This document shows positions 25,187 through 33,458 of a DNA stretch of 43,604 bases, in pieces; the first letter of the stretch is position 1; each line of letters starts with the position of its first letter. Under the pieces are notes generated by a model, which was given only the letters and a program-made list of their open reading frames with translations, searched no databases and was not told the origin of the DNA. Source of the stretch: SG8-4 sp964598225. GTDB lineage: Bacteria; Planctomycetota; Phycisphaerae; Sedimentisphaerales; Anaerobacaceae. The DNA lies in NCBI GenBank assembly GCA_964598225.1, contig CAZRBG010000050.1:1-43604 (forward strand), written 5' to 3'. Both the position numbers and the translations under genes were made by a program.

Positions 25187-25861
25187 TTGGCGAAGCGAAA
25201 GAAGATAAAGGTCGACAAGGAACAGGCTCGACAACGAGTTAGGAAGATCACGCCGATATTGAAGCGAACGTATCCCGATGCAAAGATCGCGCTTAAATTC
25301 GTTAATCCGCTCGAACTGCTCATCTCGACGATCCTCTCGGCACAATGCACCGACGTAAGGGTGAACATGGTCACGAAGGACTTATTCAAGAAGTATAGAA
25401 AGGCATCCGACTGGGCTGAGGCGGATATTAAGGAAATGGAAGAAGGCATCCGAAGCACCGGCTTCTACCGCAACAAAGCAACTAGCATCAAGGGCGCCTG
25501 CACGAAAATAGTCGAGGATTACGGCGGCAAAGTTCCAAGCAACATGGAAGAGCTTTTGTCCCTGCCCGGCGTCGGCCGCAAGACGGCAAACTGCGTGCTC
25601 GGCGACGCCTTCGGAATCCCGGGTATCACTTGTGATACGCACGTTATCAGGCTCTCCCGGCGGCTGCAACTGTCCGAAAACAGCGATGCGGTTAAGTTGG
25701 AATTCGATCTGGCCGAAATAGTCCCAAAGGCCAACTGGACCCAATTCAGTCATCTGCTGATCCATCACGGCCGAAATATCTGTAAAGCTCGAAAACCTGA
25801 TTGCGGGAACTGCCGGATTGCAAAACATTGCCCGGCCGCTAACAAGCCTGAATTGTGGTAG
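25187..25861 (+). CDS. nth: Endonuclease III (DNA glycosylase/AP lyase)
   Basis: A 224-residue base-excision-repair enzyme. The TTG at 25187, three bases after the dsbD stop, is taken as the start because AAGGAG lies upstream and translation is probably coupled. It contains the helix-hairpin-helix LPGVGRKTANCVLG with the catalytic lysine K132, the catalytic aspartate D150 in CDTHVIRL, and the iron-sulphur cluster C199-X6-C206-X2-C209-X5-C215 (CKARKPDCGNCRIAKHC). The enzyme removes oxidised pyrimidines and cuts at abasic sites. All key residues are present and the length is normal. Confidence 0.95.
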   Translation: MAKRKKIKVDKEQARQRVRKITPILKRTYPDAKIALKFVNPLELLISTILSAQCTDVRVNMVTKDLFKKYRKASDWAEADIKEMEEGIRSTGFYRNKATSIKGACTKIVEDYGGKVPSNMEELLSLPGVGRKTANCVLGDAFGIPGITCDTHVIRLSRRLQLSENSDAVKLEFDLAEIVPKANWTQFSHLLIHHGRNICKARKPDCGNCRIAKHCPAANKPELW

Positions 25862-25912
25862 GCCGGAAGTATTGCCCCGGTGAAACGACCTTAGCCGGGT
25901 AGATTCGTTATT

Positions 25913-26602
25913 ATGATAGAGACTCTTGATAAACCGGTTAAAGACCTCTGGCGGTTATTCAGAATAATGGCCGAGTTCACCGAAGGCTTCGATGAGCTCG
26001 CGTCCGTCGGACCGGCAGTGTCCTTCTTCGGCTCGGCACGGGCTGAGCCGAACGAGCGCTATTACAAGCTCGCCGAGCAAACGGCTTCGGAGGTTGTAAA
26101 GGCGGGCTTCGCAGTGATAACCGGCGGCGGAAGCGGAATAATGGAAGCGGCGAACAAGGGCGCCGCAGAAGAGGGAGGAAAAAGCATCGGCCTTAACATC
26201 GATTTGCCGATGGAGCAGATTCCAAATGAGTATCAGAATGTCGCTCTGGATTTCAGATATTTTTTCGTGCGCAAAGTGATGTTTCTCAAGTACGCGCATG
26301 GCTTCGTGGTCTTGCCCGGCGGCTATGGGACGATGGACGAATTCTTCGAGTCGCTGGTGCTCATTCAGACTCTAAAGCAGGCATCGTTCCCCGTCATTCT
26401 AATGGGCAGCGACTACTGGGGCGGCCTGATCGACTGGATCAAGAAAACGATGTTGAAAAAGCACAACTATGTCTCGCCCGAAGACCTGGACGTCTTCACA
26501 ATGCTTGATGACCCCAAACGCGCCGTCGAAATAATAGCCAATTTCAGAGAATCCGAGAAACCCGTCGGCATAGAACTCCCCGGCGGAATGAAAAAAGCCT
26601 AA
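25913..26602 (+). CDS. LOG-family nucleotide-binding protein
   Basis: A 229-residue Rossmann-fold protein of the LOG/TIGR00730 family. It has SVGPAVSFFGSARAEPNE, GGGSGIMEAANKGA (71-84) and PGGYGTMDEFFE (135-146), the glycine-rich and PGGxGTxxE motifs of the family. Members include cytokinin-activating phosphoribohydrolases (LOG) and lysine-decarboxylase-annotated proteins; the catalytic role in bacteria is typically phosphoribohydrolase on nucleoside monophosphates, and this assignment is by family only. It is 51 bases after nth with a weak ribosome site. Confidence 0.85.
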   Translation: MIETLDKPVKDLWRLFRIMAEFTEGFDELASVGPAVSFFGSARAEPNERYYKLAEQTASEVVKAGFAVITGGGSGIMEAANKGAAEEGGKSIGLNIDLPMEQIPNEYQNVALDFRYFFVRKVMFLKYAHGFVVLPGGYGTMDEFFESLVLIQTLKQASFPVILMGSDYWGGLIDWIKKTMLKKHNYVSPEDLDVFTMLDDPKRAVEIIANFRESEKPVGIELPGGMKKA

Positions 26603-26656
26603 TTTGTATTCCTTGTCATGGGTTTCGCTCTAAGCCGCTTTTCAGACAAAGTATGT

Positions 26657-26836
26657 CTATTTCAAGCCCAGATACCTCCTTACATGCTTGGCAAGGTTGT
26701 TGTCAATCTCGGTATGTCTTGGAACAGGTTATTTCTGGCCTGTGGAGGGATTCAGGTAAATGTCGTGTCTCGCACCGTGTCTAAATAGAACGCAGCCTTG
26801 TTTTGTCAATTCACGGATGAGATCTTTTCGCTTCAT
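26657..26836 (-). pseudogene. hicA: hicA toxin with in-frame nonsense codon
   Basis: From the ATG at 26836 the minus strand reads MKRKDLIRELTKQGCVLFRH and GARHDIYLNPSTGQK, then TAA (26729-26731), then PVPRHTEIDNNLAKHVRRYL and GLK, then TAG at 26657. This matches the HicA mRNA-interferase fold: the catalytic histidine sits in GARHDIY and the PVPRH...IDN.LA motif follows. The stop falls one codon before PVPRH, where relatives usually have Q, so a single CAA to TAA change explains it. Downstream sequence is still in frame and conserved, so the inactivation is recent. The gene starts inside the stop of hicB (ATGA). Confidence 0.85.
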
Positions 26837-27024
26837 ATCGCGATTTCTTTCACCTGATGTTCGTCTGGAACATCATCCATAGCCATGAGTAGATATGCAT
26901 CCTTTATATTTTCCTCCAACTCTTCAACCGTTTCCGCTTGCGTCATAATCTCCGGGTGCTCAAGGAGCTTTCCAAGCCAGTATTTGTCCGACTTCCAATA
27001 AATCATGGTCATTTTTGTCTTCAT
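26833..27024 (-). CDS. hicB: HicB-type antitoxin
   Basis: A 63-residue protein from the ATG at 27024 (CCGGAG upstream; a TTG at 27030 is a weaker alternative). The sequence MTMIYWKSDKYWLGKLLEHP, ETVEELEENIKDAYLLMAMD and the acidic/hydrophobic C-terminus fit the partial RNase H-like HicB fold. The length equals the minimal HicB without a DNA-binding tail. It neutralises HicA by blocking its active site. It precedes hicA with a four-base ATGA overlap, the reverse of the most common hicA-hicB order. Since hicA carries a nonsense codon, the antitoxin may be a leftover. Confidence 0.8.
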   Translation of the reverse strand: MKTKMTMIYWKSDKYWLGKLLEHPEIMTQAETVEELEENIKDAYLLMAMDDVPDEHQVKEIAI

Positions 27025-27130
27025 AGCCAAGACTCCGGTTATTTTTTAGCTGTTTGTCTCCATCAGTATTCTATCTAATGATCAGACTATTTCAACGTTG
27101 TCCTGCTGTATCTGAAGCCATCGTAAGTAA

Positions 27131-27655
27131 TTATCGTTGCCAGCCTTCAATTATGAATAGTCCTTCCGTGAGTTTGCGTTCAGGTCTTCCTGAATTCGGC
27201 AGAGGCTGCTGGGGTTCTGATGTCGCTACGTTCTGCGGGATATGGAGATCGTCGGCAAAGCCATCCTCGGAAGGTCCCAAGAGACGGTAGAACGTTATGG
27301 CCATAGAGATGACAGGAACAGCAACGATGAGTGCAGCAAGGGCTGCCAGGAAGTTTATCATCCCCTTGTAATACCTCTTCCTGGTAAAGTTCCATGCTGA
27401 CGTCAAAAAAATTGCGATTGCGCTAAAAGCAAGCAACAAAAACAAAACTATCACCGCGAAATCCGGCACGCTAAAAAACGGAATGAACCTTTCGAGTACT
27501 GCCGCTGCCTTGATAGTGAGCAGTACGCACAACATCGTAACGGAGAGCAGCCACCAACTGTTGAAGTACGCCTGAAAGAACTTGCACAAGAGAACCTTAG
27601 TCTTTTTAAAATATGCGACAATTCTTTCACACATTGTAGATGTATTCTCTGACAT
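27131..27655 (-). CDS. Small polytopic membrane protein of unknown function
   Basis: A 174-residue protein with about three membrane helices: WWLLSVTMLCVLLTIKAAAVL, FAVIVLFLLLAFSAIAIFL and MINFLAALAALIVAVPVISMA. N- and C-terminal ends are hydrophilic; the last 50 residues are polar and proline-rich. No family was recognised. It lies between hicBA and the radical SAM gene on the same strand, but with large enough gaps that co-transcription is uncertain. Confidence 0.55.
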   Translation of the reverse strand: MSENTSTMCERIVAYFKKTKVLLCKFFQAYFNSWWLLSVTMLCVLLTIKAAAVLERFIPFFSVPDFAVIVLFLLLAFSAIAIFLTSAWNFTRKRYYKGMINFLAALAALIVAVPVISMAITFYRLLGPSEDGFADDLHIPQNVATSEPQQPLPNSGRPERKLTEGLFIIEGWQR

Positions 27656-27696
27656 CTCTGTTCACTCTGTGGTGTTTAATTCTACATTGTTAATTC

Positions 27697-29436
27697 TCAA
27701 TTCTCAATTTCTTTTTTTGTTTCCTGCAAATGTCTCATAAGGTATTTCTTATCCGGGCCTCCGAGATTTTCCCAGGGGAGAATCTCGCCTAGGGCGAACT
27801 GCTTTTGAGCGGCGTTTTCTACTTCTATACCTGATTGCTCGAAGGCTTTGCGCCATAGTTCGTAGTCGAAACATTCATCCCAGAGGTCGAATTTTGCACC
27901 GGCTCGCCAGGCGGTCTCGATGACCGCTCCAAGTTTTCTGTCGCCGCGGCCGATTGCCGATTCAAGAATGCTTCGTTCTATGTTGTGAAACTTGAACTGC
28001 AGGAATTTTGCGCGGAGTTCGAGCTTCTTGTCGATTATCAGCTTCTTTGCCTGCTCGAAATAGACCTTTGGCCGCTGTCCCAGCCAGCCTAAAGGCGTGT
28101 GCGGTTTGGGGACGAACCAGCTTATGGTGATGTTAATCTGCCCCGTCTTGCCATCTACTTTCTTTCGCAATTTGCCCAGCTCGAACGATAAATCGACGAT
28201 GCGCTCAACATCCTCCAGTGTTTCGCCGGGCAGGCCCACCATGAAATACAGCTTCAGCCGCTGCCAGCCGGCGCGATACGCCTCTTCGACCGCAGCGAAC
28301 AAATCCTCATCTTTCAGCGGCTTATTGACGATCCGCCGTAAGCGTTCGCCGGCCGCCTCTACTGCGATTGTCAGGCCGCCCTTTCGGACCGAGGTCAACA
28401 GCTCTGGCAGCAGTTTCAACTGCTTGTCCACGCGCAGACTCGGCAGCGACAAGCCGACGTGCCTGACGTGGAAATGTTCATCCAGGCCGGCGACCAGCTC
28501 TTCGAGCTTCGGATAATCGGCTGTCGAAAGGCTCAGCAGGCTGACGGTATCGAATCCCGTCGCCTCGTAGCAGGTGCTGGCGATTTCTATTATCCTCTCG
28601 ACGCTGCGATAGCGAATCGGCCTTCGGCAGAAGCTCGCCTGACAGAACCGGCATCGGCCCGGACAGCCCCGCATGATCTCGACGTTGACGCGCTCGTGAA
28701 CCGCCTGCACGAACGGCACAATCGGCGCCTGCGGCACAGGAGCGTTGTCAAAGTCCCGAATCACGGCATTTTTCAACTCGCGGCCCGAATAGTACTCAGG
28801 CACGTAAGCCCAGTCGAACTTGTCCGAAATGGCGGCAAGAATCTCTTTTCGAGCCGCGCCGGCCTTCTTCTGGTCTTTTACCAAATCGGCAAGCTCGACG
28901 ATGGCCTCCTCCGCCTCACCAAGTATGAAAACATCCGCGAAATCGGCTATCGGCTCGCAGCAATTGGACATTCCCCCGCCGGCAATCACCACCGGATCGC
29001 CTTGGCTTCTGCCCCGGCTGCGGATGCCGATGCCGCCGAGATCGAGCATGTTGAGCATATTCGTATAGCAAAGCTCATTGGTAAGGCTAAAGCCCACAAC
29101 ATCGAAACTCTTTAACGAAGCCTTCGATTCAAGGCTGAAAAGCGGGATGTTCTTCTCGCGGAGAACCTCCTCTGCGCCGAGCCACGGCGCAAAGACCCGC
29201 TCGGCGGCAACGGACTCCATCTCGTTCAGACAATCGTATATTATCGCAAGGCCGGTGTGAGACATTCCAACTTCGTAGATATCGGGAAAGCACAAGGCAA
29301 CGGTCAGCTCGCATTGCGTCAGATCCTTCCTGACCTGATTGATCTCGCCGCCGATGTACCTGCCCGGCTTTCGCACAAACGGCAGAAACTCACGCTCAAC
29401 CTGCTCTTCCAATATCGGTATCTGTTTTTTGCTCAT
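27697..29436 (-). CDS. TIGR03960-type radical SAM protein with B12-binding-like N-terminus
   Basis: A 579-residue protein. The N-terminal part (LTVALCFPDIYEVGMSHTGL, FDVVGFSLTNELCYTNMLNM and VVIAGGGMSNCCEPIADFAD) resembles a cobalamin-binding-like domain as in the TIGR03960 family. The radical SAM cluster motif is C258-X3-C262-X2-C265 (RGCPGRCRFCQASFCR), then a barrel with YFMVGLPGETLEDVERIVDL. The family is often found fused to or beside a TIGR03936/DUF2344 protein, and is thought to be involved in tRNA or other RNA modification, but the reaction is not established. Here no DUF2344 gene is adjacent. Length fits the family's radical SAM part alone. Confidence 0.88.
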   Translation of the reverse strand: MSKKQIPILEEQVEREFLPFVRKPGRYIGGEINQVRKDLTQCELTVALCFPDIYEVGMSHTGLAIIYDCLNEMESVAAERVFAPWLGAEEVLREKNIPLFSLESKASLKSFDVVGFSLTNELCYTNMLNMLDLGGIGIRSRGRSQGDPVVIAGGGMSNCCEPIADFADVFILGEAEEAIVELADLVKDQKKAGAARKEILAAISDKFDWAYVPEYYSGRELKNAVIRDFDNAPVPQAPIVPFVQAVHERVNVEIMRGCPGRCRFCQASFCRRPIRYRSVERIIEIASTCYEATGFDTVSLLSLSTADYPKLEELVAGLDEHFHVRHVGLSLPSLRVDKQLKLLPELLTSVRKGGLTIAVEAAGERLRRIVNKPLKDEDLFAAVEEAYRAGWQRLKLYFMVGLPGETLEDVERIVDLSFELGKLRKKVDGKTGQINITISWFVPKPHTPLGWLGQRPKVYFEQAKKLIIDKKLELRAKFLQFKFHNIERSILESAIGRGDRKLGAVIETAWRAGAKFDLWDECFDYELWRKAFEQSGIEVENAAQKQFALGEILPWENLGGPDKKYLMRHLQETKKEIEN

Positions 29437-29519
29437 GTTGCCATTATAAGGGTATCAAAGATTATTTCATTAGGAGAAATGCCGTCAATAGGCGCGCGAA
29501 ACCTCCAATAGGCATGTGG

Positions 29520-29582
29520 GGTGCGATGAATCGCACCACTCGTGAAAATCCGAATCAATCAATTGGTGCGATACATCGCACC
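29520..29582. repeat. Two short perfect palindromes GGTGCGAT-NN-ATCGCACC
   Basis: GGTGCGAT-GA-ATCGCACC at 29520-29537 and GGTGCGAT-AC-ATCGCACC at 29565-29582, 27 bases apart. Arms are identical between copies. They lie between the radical SAM and prepilin-like genes. They could be the ends of a miniature inverted-repeat element, or operator-like sites. Confidence 0.6.
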
Positions 29583-29676
29583 TTACCTACTATTATGGAA
29601 AGAGACAGTGGAGCAAAGGCTGCGACGCCGCCTGGGCGGCAATTTTCATTTCGAAAGCCTGCATTTCTTGACGATA

Positions 29677-30492
29677 CTATATCCCGCCGCCGTTTTTTCG
29701 CCAGAGGTCTTCATCTACTACCCACATGCCGGGGTGATAGGGTTTTTGCTGGGCGTGCTCGGGGATCCAGACTTTGGTTTTGTGCAGATTTTCGACGTGG
29801 CCGTCGTAGAAGGCGAGATTGGCCTTGTCGTTATGGCGATACATTGTCGGTCCGCCGCAACCGACCTGTTTGTACTCATTGACGGTGCCGTCCTGACCGA
29901 GAACGTCCCAGCCGTCGATGTAATTCGCGCCCTTCCACTTGCTCCACCAGTCGTGGGCCTCGTTGAATTGCAGCTTCCGCGCCGGCTGCCGGACGCTCGT
30001 TATCTTGAACGCCAATATGTCCATATCCATAGTGGCAGTCCATGAGGGCGAGCCCACCGAGGGGTAGAAATCTTCGATATTCAGGCCGTAGCTGGTAAGG
30101 GTCCCGCGCTCATTGCCCTCTTCAATGTTATAAGCGTGCAGCCAGGCTTTCTGAGTGTCGGAGGGGCACTTGTACTTCTTGGGAGTCTGTACGCCGGACA
30201 TATTGGGGCTATCCTCGGCGCCCTCGTAGCCGATGTGCTTGCGGAATTCGTCATTAGTCGTCCATAACGTAGTCCCGCCGTCGGATATATAACGGCAAGG
30301 CACGGTCCAGTCGTCGTTGTTGTTTGCGTAAAGCTGGTTGGCCAGGGCGATACTTTTGAGGTTGCTGGCGCATTTCATCTTGCGCCCCTGGTCGCGGGCC
30401 AGGTTCAGCGTCGGCATCAGGATCGCCAGCAAAATGGCAATAATGGCGATCACGACGAGTAATTCGATCAATGTAAAGGCCTGGCGTTTCAT
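29677..30492 (-). CDS. Prepilin-like protein with H-X9-DG motif
   Basis: A 271-residue protein with AAGGGGA upstream of the ATG at 30492. Leader and helix: MKRQAFTLIELLVVIAIIAI, with the F/T processing site and E at +5. The body has CASNLKSIALANQLYANNND, and the C-terminal part has YRHNDKANLAFYDGHVENL, an exact H-X9-DG. This is the third intact prepilin-like protein of the window; the three share the N-terminus but little else. It is exported to the periplasm or surface after prepilin-peptidase processing. No pilus assembly genes are close. Confidence 0.85.
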   Translation of the reverse strand: MKRQAFTLIELLVVIAIIAILLAILMPTLNLARDQGRKMKCASNLKSIALANQLYANNNDDWTVPCRYISDGGTTLWTTNDEFRKHIGYEGAEDSPNMSGVQTPKKYKCPSDTQKAWLHAYNIEEGNERGTLTSYGLNIEDFYPSVGSPSWTATMDMDILAFKITSVRQPARKLQFNEAHDWWSKWKGANYIDGWDVLGQDGTVNEYKQVGCGGPTMYRHNDKANLAFYDGHVENLHKTKVWIPEHAQQKPYHPGMWVVDEDLWRKNGGGI

Positions 30493-30642
30493 GGTTCAGT
30501 CCCCTTGTGAACAGTGAAGAAATATAAAATTCTCTATGCTATACTGACAATAGTACAGGAATAATCCTAAACTGTCAAGGAATTCCTGCTCCAAACTGCT
30601 CGAATCCGCACGGGCTAAAGCCCATCCTACAGCTTCGATACA

Positions 30643-31095
30643 TTAGAAGATGACGGTGACTAATTGGGCGGGTTCGATTCTGAATGCCGAGCCTTTGCCT
30701 TCGAAGAAGCCGTGCTCGGCGATCATGTGGATGTTAAGGTCGGACCAGCGGACGGTTGCGCCGGAGTCGAGCCGCTCGGCGGTGGTTACTCTCTTGACGT
30801 ATCGTCCCGAATGCGGCCAGGGGCAGATCGAGAAACCTCTGGCTTCGGCCACGATTGCCCGGCGGTTGTCGTCTATCTGAACCCAGTTTTCCAGCCCGGC
30901 TTTGGCCTTGTCGGTTATCGATTTCATTCTCGTAGCGACCTGTTCGGTGGTGTAACCCAGCTTAGAAAGTTCGGCCGCATCGGAGTCGATTATCTCGGCC
31001 GGGCTTCTGGAATCCTCACCCATAAAGCCGCCCGCGGCTAATTTCGACGACCTTAGCATCTGCTCCAGCTTTTTCGATTGTGGTGATTCTTTCAT
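30643..31095 (-). CDS. Unrecognised 150-residue protein at the end of the nqr operon
   Basis: Start at the ATG at 31095, five bases past the nqrF stop; the frame extends upstream through nqrF but with no sensible start. The protein is soluble: a helical N-terminal half (KKLEQMLRSSKLAAGGFMGE, SDAAELSKLGYTTEQVATRM, DKAKAGLENWVQIDDN) and a beta-rich second half (RAIVAEARGFSICPWPHSGR, TAERLDSGATVRWSDLNIHM, IAEHGFFEGKGSAFRIEPAQ). One cysteine and four histidines. No signal, membrane helix or known motif. Because it is so close to nqrF it is probably co-expressed, perhaps an assembly or regulatory protein; that is inference. Confidence 0.6.
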   Translation of the reverse strand: MKESPQSKKLEQMLRSSKLAAGGFMGEDSRSPAEIIDSDAAELSKLGYTTEQVATRMKSITDKAKAGLENWVQIDDNRRAIVAEARGFSICPWPHSGRYVKRVTTAERLDSGATVRWSDLNIHMIAEHGFFEGKGSAFRIEPAQLVTVIF

Positions 31096-31100
31096 AGATA

Positions 31101-32204
31101 TTACTCGAATTTGTCGTAGAAAATCGATTCCTCGGGCATACCGAGTTCTTTCAGAACCGCGATCGATGCATCGATCATGCCGGGGCTGCCGCAGAGATAG
31201 GCCTCTGTTTCGGGTGCATTTTTCACGTTCCGCCGGACGGCGTCGGTAACGAGTCCTTTTTCCCCCTCCCATTTTTCGCCGTCCTCGGAGCCGACCACGA
31301 CCGGCACAAATTCAAAATTCTCCAATTCCTCTTCGAATTGCTTCATCAGGTCTACCAGGCACAACTCCTCGACTTTGTTGGCGCCGAAGTAATACGTAGT
31401 TTTGCGTTTATTGGCGGTGTTCTTCATGTGGTGCAGGATGCACTTGATGGGCGCCATCCCGGATCCGCCGGCGATAAACACTATCGGCGCATCGGTATCG
31501 GACAGGTGGAACTCCCCGTAAGGTCCGTTGAACGTAACTTCGTCGCCCTCTTTAAGATATTCGAAACAGTACGTCGTGCAAATCCCGCCGGGGACCAATC
31601 TTATGATTAGCTCCACGACACTCTTATCCGCCGGATCGGAAGAGATTGAATAAGCACGGTAGACCTCCTCCTTGCTTTTCTCATAAGGCGGCGTAAGCAG
31701 TTGGATATACTGGCCGGGCGTGTACTTAATGGTCTCCGGCTCGATAAGCTCGAAGCGAAACTGCTTCATGTCGTGGGTCAGATCAATAATCTCGGTGCAT
31801 TTGCTTTTGTATTCACGAACCGCAAGAAGCTCTTCCGGAATCTCAGCCTTGATGTCGTTGCGCACCTTGACCTGGCAGGCCAGTCTGACGTTTGATTCTC
31901 TTTCGTCCTTTTCGAGATAAGGCTCTTCGGTCGGCAGCAGCGGCCCGGCGCCTTCGACGACCTTGAGCTTGCAGAGTCCGCAAGTGCCCCTGCCGCCGCA
32001 GGCGCTGGGAATGAACAACTTCTCAGCCGTGAGAATCGAGAGCAGGTCTTTGCCGCCCTGGACCGTAAATTCGCGGTCGTCGTTTATGGTTATCTGGCAC
32101 GGGCCGTAGTTGGCGAAGAATCGCTCCGAAACTACCAGCAGAGCCGCCAGTGCCGCCCCAACCGAGCTAACCACTAATACCGCTATCAATATCGCTAAGA
32201 CCAT
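31101..32204 (-). CDS. nqrF: Na+-translocating NADH:quinone oxidoreductase subunit F
   Basis: A 367-residue subunit, slightly shorter than the usual ~407. An N-terminal membrane helix (residues 2-25) anchors it. The [2Fe-2S] ferredoxin domain has C69-X5-C75-X2-C78-X31-C110 (CGGRGTCGLCKLKV ... ACQV). An FAD domain follows with RAYSISS, and the NADH domain has GGSGMAPI. It accepts electrons from NADH via FAD and passes them through the cluster to the other subunits. An NADH-oxidising F subunit identifies the operon as Nqr and not Rnf, since Rnf uses RnfB and RnfC here. Confidence 0.93.
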   Translation of the reverse strand: MVLAILIAVLVVSSVGAALAALLVVSERFFANYGPCQITINDDREFTVQGGKDLLSILTAEKLFIPSACGGRGTCGLCKLKVVEGAGPLLPTEEPYLEKDERESNVRLACQVKVRNDIKAEIPEELLAVREYKSKCTEIIDLTHDMKQFRFELIEPETIKYTPGQYIQLLTPPYEKSKEEVYRAYSISSDPADKSVVELIIRLVPGGICTTYCFEYLKEGDEVTFNGPYGEFHLSDTDAPIVFIAGGSGMAPIKCILHHMKNTANKRKTTYYFGANKVEELCLVDLMKQFEEELENFEFVPVVVGSEDGEKWEGEKGLVTDAVRRNVKNAPETEAYLCGSPGMIDASIAVLKELGMPEESIFYDKFE

Positions 32205-32229
32205 CGAAGCCGATTACACCTCATTAGCA

Positions 32230-32832
32230 TCAATCTCCCTGTAATACACCTGCAAAACCTATGAACGCCAGCGCCATGAGCCCGGCTATTATCAGAGTTA
32301 TGCCCGGTCCCCGCAGCCCGACCGGGATCCGGTCGTTCTTGAGTCTCTGGCGAATACCCGCCATCGCCATGATCGCCAGAAACCATCCTATACTGCTGCC
32401 AAGTCCGTAACCGACCGTGGCGATGAAACTATATTCGCGTATGACCATGAACAGCGAAGCGCCGAGGATGGCACAATTTACCGTGATCAACGGCAGAAAA
32501 ACGCCCAGCCGCTGGTACAAAGTCGGCGAGAGCCGGTCTATCGCCATCTCGACAAACTGAACGAAGGCGGCGATGATGATTATGAACAGGATAAAACGGA
32601 AAAAGTGCAGATCCAGCGGATCAAGCACGTACCTGTAGGCCAGCCAGTTCAGCAGGCAGGTGGACGTCATTACGAAGATAACCGCCAGTCCCAGGCCAAA
32701 CGCCGTCTTGATCTCGCGTGAGACTCCGATGAAAGGACAGAGTCCCAGGAAATAGCTCAAGAGTATATTCTGCGTGAATATCGCTGAAACGAAAACCACC
32801 AGAGCATAAGACATTTCAGAAGTTATGTTCAT
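32230..32832 (-). CDS. nqrE: NqrE, membrane subunit of Na+-NQR
   Basis: A 200-residue protein with about six membrane helices. The start at 32832 overlaps the nqrD stop by four bases (ATGA). It has the NqrE/RnfA signature with cysteines in FLGLCPFIGVSREIKTAFG and LITVNCAILGA, which in NqrD/NqrE together hold an iron centre in the membrane. Similar to NqrD in fold but inverted in topology. Confidence 0.92.
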   Translation of the reverse strand: MNITSEMSYALVVFVSAIFTQNILLSYFLGLCPFIGVSREIKTAFGLGLAVIFVMTSTCLLNWLAYRYVLDPLDLHFFRFILFIIIIAAFVQFVEMAIDRLSPTLYQRLGVFLPLITVNCAILGASLFMVIREYSFIATVGYGLGSSIGWFLAIMAMAGIRQRLKNDRIPVGLRGPGITLIIAGLMALAFIGFAGVLQGD

Positions 32833-33458
32833 TTCGCTTCGCCCTCCTTTGCCGCTTGAACCGATTTGAATACCCAGACTACAATCCCCAGCATGAAAAA
32901 TGCGCCGGGCGGCATGACCATTATAATCCACTTATCCCAATACGCTCCGCTGAAATAAGGCATGTCTGCACCCAGAAAAGTACCCATCCCGAAAAGTTCG
33001 CGGAAAGTAGCGATAATCATCAGAACGAGCGAATAGCCGAGAGCATTGAAAAAGCCATCGATAAAAGCCCCTGCCGGCGGATTGGAATTGCCGTATGCCT
33101 CGCACCGGCCCATGATGATACAATTAGTGATAATCAATCCCACGTAAGGCCCCAGATTGCCGCTCATCTCCGGCCAGTATGCCTTGAGCAGCACATCCAC
33201 GATTATCACGTAAAACGCAATAATGAGCGTTTCGACCATCATGCGGATATTTCGAGGCGTCAAGGTACGCAGGATCGAGACGGTCATAGCGCTTAGAGAC
33301 AGGGTGAATACCAGTGCCGCACACATCACGACCGTATTGAGAACGAGATTGGTCACCGCCAGCGTGCTGCATATCCCCAGGACCTGCTTGAAGATCGGGT
33401 TGTTATGCCAGAGCCCGTCCAGCATCAGTTTTTGATTTGTAGGGCCGCCGCCGTTCAT
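32829..33458 (-). CDS. nqrD: NqrD, membrane subunit of Na+-NQR
   Basis: A 209-residue protein; the start at 33458 overlaps the nqrC stop by four bases (ATGA). A longer reading frame exists but lacks support. It has the NqrD/RnfE features: NPIFKQVLGICSTLAVTNLV, GPYVGLIITNCIIMGRCEAY and FFNALGYSLVLMIIATFREL, with membrane cysteines in GIC and TNC. It pairs with NqrE in the sodium-pumping membrane core. Confidence 0.92.
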   Translation of the reverse strand: MNGGGPTNQKLMLDGLWHNNPIFKQVLGICSTLAVTNLVLNTVVMCAALVFTLSLSAMTVSILRTLTPRNIRMMVETLIIAFYVIIVDVLLKAYWPEMSGNLGPYVGLIITNCIIMGRCEAYGNSNPPAGAFIDGFFNALGYSLVLMIIATFRELFGMGTFLGADMPYFSGAYWDKWIIMVMPPGAFFMLGIVVWVFKSVQAAKEGEAK

